DNA from: Gyrodactylus bullatarudis
Lineage: Eukaryota; Platyhelminthes; Monogenea; Gyrodactylidea; Gyrodactylidae
Length of the DNA: 64,000 bases
Direction: 5' to 3'
Assembly: GCA_012064415.1 (NCBI GenBank)
Contig: SSNU01000279.1
Coordinates: forward strand, 186,001-250,000
The position numbers and the translations under genes are program-made. The notes below the pieces were generated by a model. The model was given only the letters and a program-made list of their open reading frames with translations, ran no database searches and was not told the origin of the DNA. Positions within the stretch are counted from its first letter, which is position 1. Each line of letters opens with the position of its first letter. Positions 57,601 through 64,000 of the stretch are shown piece by piece.

Positions 57601-60600
57601 AATTCATGTAATAAACATTTTCTATTCCACTATAGCAACTTCTTCAAGCAAGTAGTATTGAAAAACTCAAAACTTGTTCAACAAAAATAGGTTTATTCTA
57701 CGCCCATAATAGATTAGATTTCCTTATTTTATTCAAATTATCAGCAATATTTTATGTTGACATTGAGAATTGATTCAAATTCTAAAGATCATGAGAATTT
57801 TACTATAGAAAAATCATAGGCCAATAAACCAAAGATTAAGATTAACCTAATCAGAATATAACAAGTGTAATTATTTGACTTTTAATATCAATTTAACTTA
57901 ACATTGATAAGGGTATCAAAAAGTCCTATAAGTCCTTTTGACAGTTTGAGGTCTATTTTCATCTCTAACCATGTAATTCAAGTTTTGATTACTCGCCTGG
58001 TTTAAAATAAGGGCCTATTTTGTATTAGGTCTTAATCATAATTTTGAACCAAGTAGTTCTTCAGAGAGCTGTTCGGAATAGATTGACTATAACGTTGTTC
58101 GCTTGCTACCTGACTATGTTGTCTTCTGGCTTGTGTTAAGTCTATCTGTAGAAAAAGAAAGGGAAGAGAAAGGTGTAGTATTTCTTGAAGAATAAGGATT
58201 ATAAAATTTACAGTGATTACAGTAGTAATCAGAATTATTAGAGCAATAAATCTGATAATATAATTCATCAATTGAAGGAAAATTAAAATTAAGATTAGAA
58301 TAAAAAAAATTTAGTAAATAAGCAACATGTAGAAATTACAGTGTTTTTAGACAATTAACCTACTAGCAGAGTGTGGTCACTGGTAATTACTATATCCATA
58401 TGAACTCTAACTTGATGGAGATTGTCTTCTCACACCTAGATATTAGAAATTCGGATAAGCAGTGACCACACTCTGCTAGTAGGTTAATTGTCTAAAAACA
58501 CTGTAATTTCTACATGTTGCTTATTTACAAAAAACCAGTGTGTAGGTAGTGTCAATACCATGGGAGTGTTGAGTAATAGGAGACGAACGGGGGTTCTGGC
58601 CTAGTGGTTAGAGGCGTTGCCTCACAACGTTGAAGACCTGGGTTCGAATCCTGGCTATGGCTAATAAGGAAGAAACGCGTCTACATGTGCCTCCGTGAGT
58701 TGAATATTATTTGACTCTCTTATGGAATTGACACTTGCTTATCCGAATTTCTAACATCTAGATGTGAGAAGACAATCTCCATCAAGTTAGAGTTCATATG
58801 GATATAGTAATTACCAGTGACCACACTCTGCTAGTAGGTTAATTGTTAAAAAAAATTTAGATTACCTGATAAAAATAGTTTGGACTCACACAATATTTCG
58901 AATACATGTCGTATTCTTTTAAACCAATACAAGCCAAAAGACAACATAGTCAGGTAGCAAGCGAACAACGTTTTAATCAATTAGGTCTTAATTTTGATTT
59001 CACATTGTCAGACAAAGTAACACGTTAATCCTTTCTCTAGAAAAACTATCTCATAAAATAATTTTAGACACTTGAGGCCTCTCATTTCATTGGTCTGCAA
59101 ATGTAACTTCTACAAACCCTAATTCAATTCAATTCATTTTCAAAATACCAAGGAGCTACACCACGTATGAAGACTAGCGAGTCGTTACAAAATGTGCAGT
59201 TTTTTATAGTTGCCTGAATTTTAGGGTCCAAAAAAAGGGAATAGCGTCCTATAATGGTCTACTTCTTTACTCAGTGCAATCTGGAATATTATCCAAATTT
59301 AAAAATATATCTATTGGGTGTAGAATAGATCAATTTTTTTCCGATTGTAAATCAGAAATTTCACATGGAAATAACAAACTACTATCAGGCTATGTCTATG
59401 AGCAATACCTTTAACACAATGCAAACCTGTAATAAAAAGATGCATATTTCCATCTAACGAGTTTCTTTCTCAAATTGGTCTCAATGATTATGAATTACTT
59501 GCCGTTTGTTTTAGATTGAAAATTTTGCAAAGATGCCGGACAAAGAACGTGATCCATTCAAGGTCTTTGCTATATCTGAAGATGATGTTAAACCGATAAC
59601 ATATCCATTCACCATACCCTTCCAGGCGAATAAAGAATTCTTGTAAGTTTACTATCTCACAATTTGACATATTAGGTTGTGCGATAAGTAACGGGACTGA
59701 TTACAAAAACTGATTTTATTGAAGGAAAACTTGAGAAAGATTAATTGGATATCAGTGAAAATAGGTTTCTGATTAATATAGACATGTCTCCTTAAGAATT
59801 TGTAGTTTTCTAATCCCATATTCAAAGAATTCATCAAATTTAGAGTTGAGAAAGGGGATTTAATCCATTTTCTACCATATCTTTTGATTTGGAAATTTTA
59901 ACCTTGAGAAAAGGTTCTAGAGATTTGAATTGGGGATTATCAGACGGCACAAGATGAAGACTTTTAGGGAAATGACCTATGAAATCAAAGTGCTGCTCCT
60001 GAAAAAAAGTTTTAATCTCTTTTCAGAAATGGGGTTTCGTGTTGTCCTGAAGAGAAATGAGTCTTCAGAATTTCGGATATTTTTATCCAAGACGAAATGA
60101 AACCTGAATGCTCTAGAACGCTTAATTGAATCTTTAAAATAGGATTTATGCATTTGAAAGTTCTCTGATGGCCCAGTTCCGCCCAAGCAATACGCCTATC
60201 TGGCAATCTGCCGAAAACCTTTCTAATCAAAATACTCAAAAATATTGATGCTTTTCAATTCTAGAAATATCTAATAAGTTCAAAAAAATAAAGTGATTAA
60301 TTATCTTTCTAATGGTTTAGTTTTGAAGGATAAAATTTTTGTTAAAGTTGGAGTCCCATTACTTATCGCACAACCTAATATTTAGACTATAGTCCATTTA
60401 GTGCTTTTCACTTAACCAATCAAATCGAATGAAAAAATTCTCTTCTTATTGGATTAAATTTCTGTTATTGATCTTTCTCTTGAGATATTAAACTTTTTGG
60501 CAAGTTTTGTATCAGTGGAAATTATCAAAATAGTTCGTTAAGATCAACCTGATGAAGCCAAAAATTTCATCTGTGTGTTATAGACATTGAAAAAAATTGT

Positions 60601-63600
60601 TAATCAATATGTATAACAAATCTGTTCACATGTAAAACAATTTTTTTGTAGTGTAATCAATTCATTTGTTTATTTTTACATACCTTTTATAAGTTTTCCA
60701 ATTGTGATTTAAGCGAATGATTTAGGCTTTTCTATTCATGCTGACCCCATAAAAATAATCCAATTAGCATTGAAAATCAGTACTGTATTCAAAGATTTTT
60801 CAAATTGAGTTTTGAAACCATAGCAGAAGAAAAATAAATTACGAATAAGTAATTCACATAGTTTTTCAAACACGTCCGAAAATCCACTTATATTCATAAT
60901 TCAGAAAATTAAAAGAAGATATATTAAAACCAAATGTACATTTCTTGAAGCATCATCAGTAGTAATTCTTCAAAAATGATATTAGTTAAAAATTTATTCA
61001 AGATAATATTTTACAACTCATGAAAGAAATAGTAAAGTCAAAGAAAATAAGAATAAAATGCAAGCTAAAAAAACAAAAAAACTCTCCAATAAATAGCAAA
61101 TGGTCAAAATTATTAACTTTTATTGAATCATTAGTTGAATTTACAGTGATTTTAGACATTTTAGCTACAGGTGTGGTCACAGGTTATTAATATCAATTAG
61201 TATTTTTAAAAAACTGTAATAAATTTTGAAAAATCCTCAAGATTCAACATTGACGAGACGAACAAAGACTCCTTCTTCACGCAATCTGAACGGTCTCTTG
61301 TGATCGATTATATTCTCAGAAAATTAAGCAGTGTCATTAATGATGATGTTATAAAGAATCAAGATACAAACAGTCATGATGGCTTACAGGATGGTGGAAA
61401 TCCTGAAGAGCAAGAATTCATCTTCGAAGACATGAGCATTGTCAAAATGATTAATGATAGAATTTTTCTTGCTGCCTACCCGTTACATGAAGTGAGTTGT
61501 AGACTTTAAATAAACACTCAGATGACTTGTTCCTGTTTCTTGCTTACATATTTTTTTCTAAATTTAGTAATGCACTATTTAGATGGGTAGCAATATCAAA
61601 GTTTTTCTCTTCTACTTTAAAAATTCATGATAAATCGTAGAAATCATTTTGAATTATCCAATCAGTATACTAAATGTTCCACTCTTCTCTCCCTTTTAGT
61701 CCTCAAAACATTTAATTTGCCTCTCAAATAATATAACTGTCCAAGATTTCGACGAGATGATGAATGAACCAATTCAGGTTTGAATTTTTCCTTTACCACT
61801 ACTAGCCACATGATTTTTGAACTTTTATTTTTACAATTTTGCTTTTATTGACTTAACGCATTTCTCACCTGCCTGAAAAAATGAATCTGCTTAAAAGAAT
61901 AGAAATTATTGATTATTCTTACATATTGTATCAACCAGTATGATGGAGACCATCTCTATCTTAACCAATGATTTTTTTCTCGCTGAGAATAAAAATTTCC
62001 TATACTATGCACAGATATTGCTGGAATAACTGCAAAAAGTTGAACCCAACTTAATTCTGAGGCCATCTTTTTTGCTCTATAATGTTTTTTTCAAAAAGCT
62101 ATACACTAGAATTATGGGTATCTAATCAAGCCTAACTTTCATATGAGTTATTTTTTTCCCGAGTTTATATGTTGACCAACTGTTAAACTTTCAGCCTGGT
62201 AAAAAAAGAAAAATTGACAATTACCTGAATGTCAAAATTATGCTTCAAAAGAATTGGGCTTCCTATCTAAAAGTGTTTCGAGATCAACCACTGGACTATG
62301 TCCGGCTGTATTTTGGCGAAAGTATCTCATTCTACTTTGCCTGGATGAGTTTCTACACAAAGGCCCTAGTACCAATAGCAATCATTGGTCTTATCGTATT
62401 CATCAGTGGCTATTTTGTAACATTATCTGATGGCTATTTGTAAGTTTTTTTTCAATTCAAATACTTGATTTTTATTGGTTGTTCAAATACTCGAATATTA
62501 TTGGTCCTTGAAAGAAGTATAGGAACAATAGAGCTTTAGCATTTCAACTAATCTCAAGCCATCATATATTGATTTAAGTGTAATGTAGCTAAATAATATT
62601 CAATCTTGACCTTGTTATCAAATCAAGTGACATTTAACTCAAAAAATGACTATTCTAGATACAACTCCCTTATTTGTATTCGTAATTTTTTTTTCAGAAA
62701 AGATGTCTGCGAAGACAATGGTGATATTCTCATGTGCCCGTTATGCAAAGACGGCTGTCACTTTTGGTATATGAAGGATGCCTGTGGTAAAACAAGATTC
62801 TCTCGAATGTTAGACAATGGAGGTACAGTATTTTTTGCACTTGTTGTTGCTCTTTGGTGTGAGTACTTCTACAACTCATATTTCAGCTTTTTTCATTCAT
62901 TTGTTTTGTAAATAGACTGAGTATTGATCACTGATCATCAGGGCAACAGAAAGCACTTTTTCCTTTATTTAAAAGAAATTTTTACAAAATCTTAAAAAAT
63001 AGAAGGTTTATAAAAGCATAAAATATTCCTTTATAGGATTTATTTATCAATTAAATTTATTAATATTTTTTACGAATAGAAATTACCAATAGAAATTTAG
63101 AAAAAAAAATTTTAATTCTAATCTTTTTGGATAATCATAATAAGCCAATCAAAGCTCGTAATTTCATTTCGTTGAGAACCACCTAATCAAAGAAATAAAA
63201 TTACTTTTTACATATTACAGGAAATAAACAAGTTTCCTCTCGGAATGGAAAAAATTTTTTTTCTTTTTAATTTAAATGAAACAGAAAAATCAATGTCTTC
63301 TCAAAATGATATCTCGAACGAAGGAGGTTTAATAAATTTTTAATACTAGCAACATTATTTCTTGAATTGTGGAAAAGATATCAGTATCGCTTGGCATATC
63401 GTTGGAATGTCCATGAACTGGAACCTGTTCAAGAAGCCCCAAGACCTGAATTCATTGCTCTTATAGATACGGGCAAATTTGAAGTGACCAGACATCCAAT
63501 AACCAATGTCTGTCATAATATCAATTTTAATATCTACAAAATACTCTAATAATCTCAATTTTAGATGAAAGAGCCCAAGATAACCCTCAAATATCGTATA

Positions 63601-64000
63601 CCAATAACCATCCTTGGTTATGTCACAACACTTTCTGCTGTAAGCATAGCTATAGTTTTATACCTCTGAATGAATCTCTATTTCTTGAAATGACCAACTT
63701 TTTCTCCTACTAGATGTTAATTTGTGTCGGCTGTTTATTGGCAGTTAATGCCTATAAATCCTCAGTTCTCAAGGCTCTACACCAAAGCAGACACAAGTTC
63801 CTGAACGAAAAGGCTAATCTGATAACAGCCATTACCGGAGCGTTACTCAATCTGATTAGTATCCTCATACTTAATTATGCCTATGGTCGGGTGTGTCAAT
63901 GGCTAAATGACAAGGAAGCTCATCGGACTCAAACTCAGTATAATGATGCATTGGTCTTTAAAATGTTTGCCTTGAAATTTGTCAACTTTTTCTTGTTCTT
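54652..64000 (+). CDS. Anoctamin/TMEM16 family channel or scramblase (5' part)
   Basis: Exons: 54652-54673, 54709-55091, 55180-55221, 55713-55826, 59515-59642, 61242-61491, 61700-61777, 62195-62439, 62698-62858, 63350-63507, 63565-63639, 63714 to the window end; 647 residues so far, all phases consistent. The dimerisation domain shows FFRDGKRRIDYVIVY and KLYVPWEVMKKYAEVLKL. The TM1 region has YVRLYFGESISFYFAWMSFY and a hydrophobic helix. Then come MCPLCKDGCHFW with conserved extracellular cysteines, MLDNGGTVFFALVVALW (TM2) and FLELWKRYQYRLAYRWN. The last exon has a TM segment and ALVFKMFALKFVNFFLF. The calcium-binding helices lie beyond the window, so channel versus lipid scramblase cannot be judged. 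Confidence 0.93.
58032..58271 (-). other. Exon-like open frame repeated three times in the window
   Basis: On the - strand a pyrimidine-rich stretch ending TTTTTCTACAG precedes an open frame reading IDLTQARRQHSQVASEQRYS ... NYLVQNYD and a stop near 58032. The segment GCCAGAAGACAACATAGTCA recurs at 20040-20103 and 58929-58977. It could be the last exon of a small gene nested in the anoctamin intron, with two partial copies, or part of a transposon. No family recognised. Confidence 0.35.
58317..58849 (+). mobile_element. tRNA-headed SINE with decayed hammerhead core, plus upstream foldback
   Basis: 58319-58382 and 58464-58527 are perfect 64 bp inverted repeats (CTACATGTTGCTTA end) separated by about 80 bp. 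A full SINE follows: CAGTGTGTAGGTAGTGTC, a tRNA-like head (A box TGGCCTAGTGG at about 58597, B box GGTTCGAATCC at 58641-58651), then CTAATAAGGAAGAAACGCGTC, the decayed ribozyme core, and the body ending at AGTAGGTTAATTGTT (about 58845). The tail repeats one arm of the foldback. Confidence 0.75.
58591..58654 (+). other. tRNA-like pol III promoter of the SINE
   Basis: The A and B boxes are correctly spaced for an internal pol III promoter. An anticodon-arm-like hairpin (GCGTT, loop GCCTCAC, AACGT) would place CTC at the anticodon, as in tRNA-Glu-derived SINEs. The position before it is C rather than the invariant U33, and no closed acceptor stem is seen. This is a SINE head, not a tRNA gene. 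Confidence 0.6.
59643..61241. other. Anoctamin intron with mariner remnant and dispersed repeat
   Basis: 1.6 kb. Contains the mariner remnant (59672-60378) and, at about 60905-61110, a repeat shared with 29890-30080 (TTGAAGCATCATCAGTA, AACTCTCCAA). Around 61150-61190 is a fragment resembling the SINE tail (GGTGTGGTCACAGGTTATTA). Confidence 0.6.
59672..60378 (-). mobile_element. Truncated mariner element
   Basis: Terminal repeats TTAGGTTGTGCGATAAGTAA (left) and its inverse TTACTTATCGCACAACCTAA (right), each flanked by TA (59670-59671, 60379-60380). This is the typical mariner end and TA target duplication. Internal - strand sequence keeps scraps of transposase, e.g. GLENYKFLRRHVYINQKPIF near the C-terminus, with many stops. 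At 707 bp it is about half the length of a full mariner (about 1.3 kb). Confidence 0.82.

Larger units (their letters stand above)
55827..59514. other. Large anoctamin intron with SINE and exon-like repeat
   Basis: 3.7 kb. 55.8-58.0 kb is AT-rich without recognised features. 58.03-58.27 kb holds the coding-like repeat on the - strand, 58317-58849 the SINE cluster and 58929-58977 another piece of the coding-like repeat. The remainder shows nothing. Confidence 0.55.

Noticed and set aside
58591..58662. A functional tRNA-Glu gene
   Set aside because: A and B boxes are good, but the acceptor stem does not close, U33 is replaced and the sequence continues into repeat body; it is a SINE head.
60552..60582. 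CCTGATGAAGCCAAAAATTTC as a ribozyme core
   Set aside because: CUGAUGA is present but there is no GAAA after a pairable stem.

Overview
The window is nuclear DNA from a small, AT-rich animal genome. The genes are spliced with GT-AG introns and encode animal proteins: an anoctamin, a prosaposin-like protein, KIF23/MKLP1, BiP, a DH-PH RhoGEF, NAF1, SYF2, an SMG5/7-like protein and two deoxynucleoside kinases. Many introns are only 26-35 nt, yet others run to several kilobases and hold transposons. Ultra-short introns are known from some reduced or parasitic animals (for example dicyemids), but the species cannot be fixed from the sequence alone. All gene models were spliced by hand; for each complete gene the exon lengths sum to a multiple of three and the phases agree, which is the main support for exon boundaries.

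Layout. 14-6328 (+): the 3' part of a prosaposin-like gene, with an inverted Penelope-like retroelement fragment in one intron. 6329-9133: repeats, including a SINE copy. 9134-33327 (-): one 24 kb RhoGEF gene (15 exons, 900 residues) whose introns hold a KRBA2/integrase-type DNA transposon, a MULE-like foldback element, a SINE with a hammerhead ribozyme core, and a GC-richer island. 35259-38048 (-): KIF23, head to head with BiP (38172-40857, +). 42798-44828: a decayed piggyBac with TTAA target duplication. 46173-49017 (-): SMG5/7-like, head to head with deoxynucleoside kinase 1 (49095-49822, +). SYF2 (50530-51971, +) and kinase 2 (52448-53159, +) follow. NAF1 (53216-54505, -) is head to head with an anoctamin (54652 to the window end, +), whose introns carry a tRNA-headed SINE and a mariner remnant.

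The single-copy genes are mostly housekeeping (ER folding, cytokinesis, splicing, snoRNP assembly, RNA decay, nucleotide salvage) and are packed into divergent pairs with only 77-146 bp between start codons. KIF23 and a RhoGEF both belong to the Rho/cytokinesis world, but nothing here shows they act together.

The most unusual item is a dispersed tRNA-derived SINE family that carries a hammerhead-type ribozyme core just after its pol III B box, seen in three states of decay (21.7 kb, 58.6 kb, 7.1 kb). This architecture recalls the schistosome Sm-alpha elements. A second repeat family around 24.7-25.0 kb also has a hammerhead-like arrangement.
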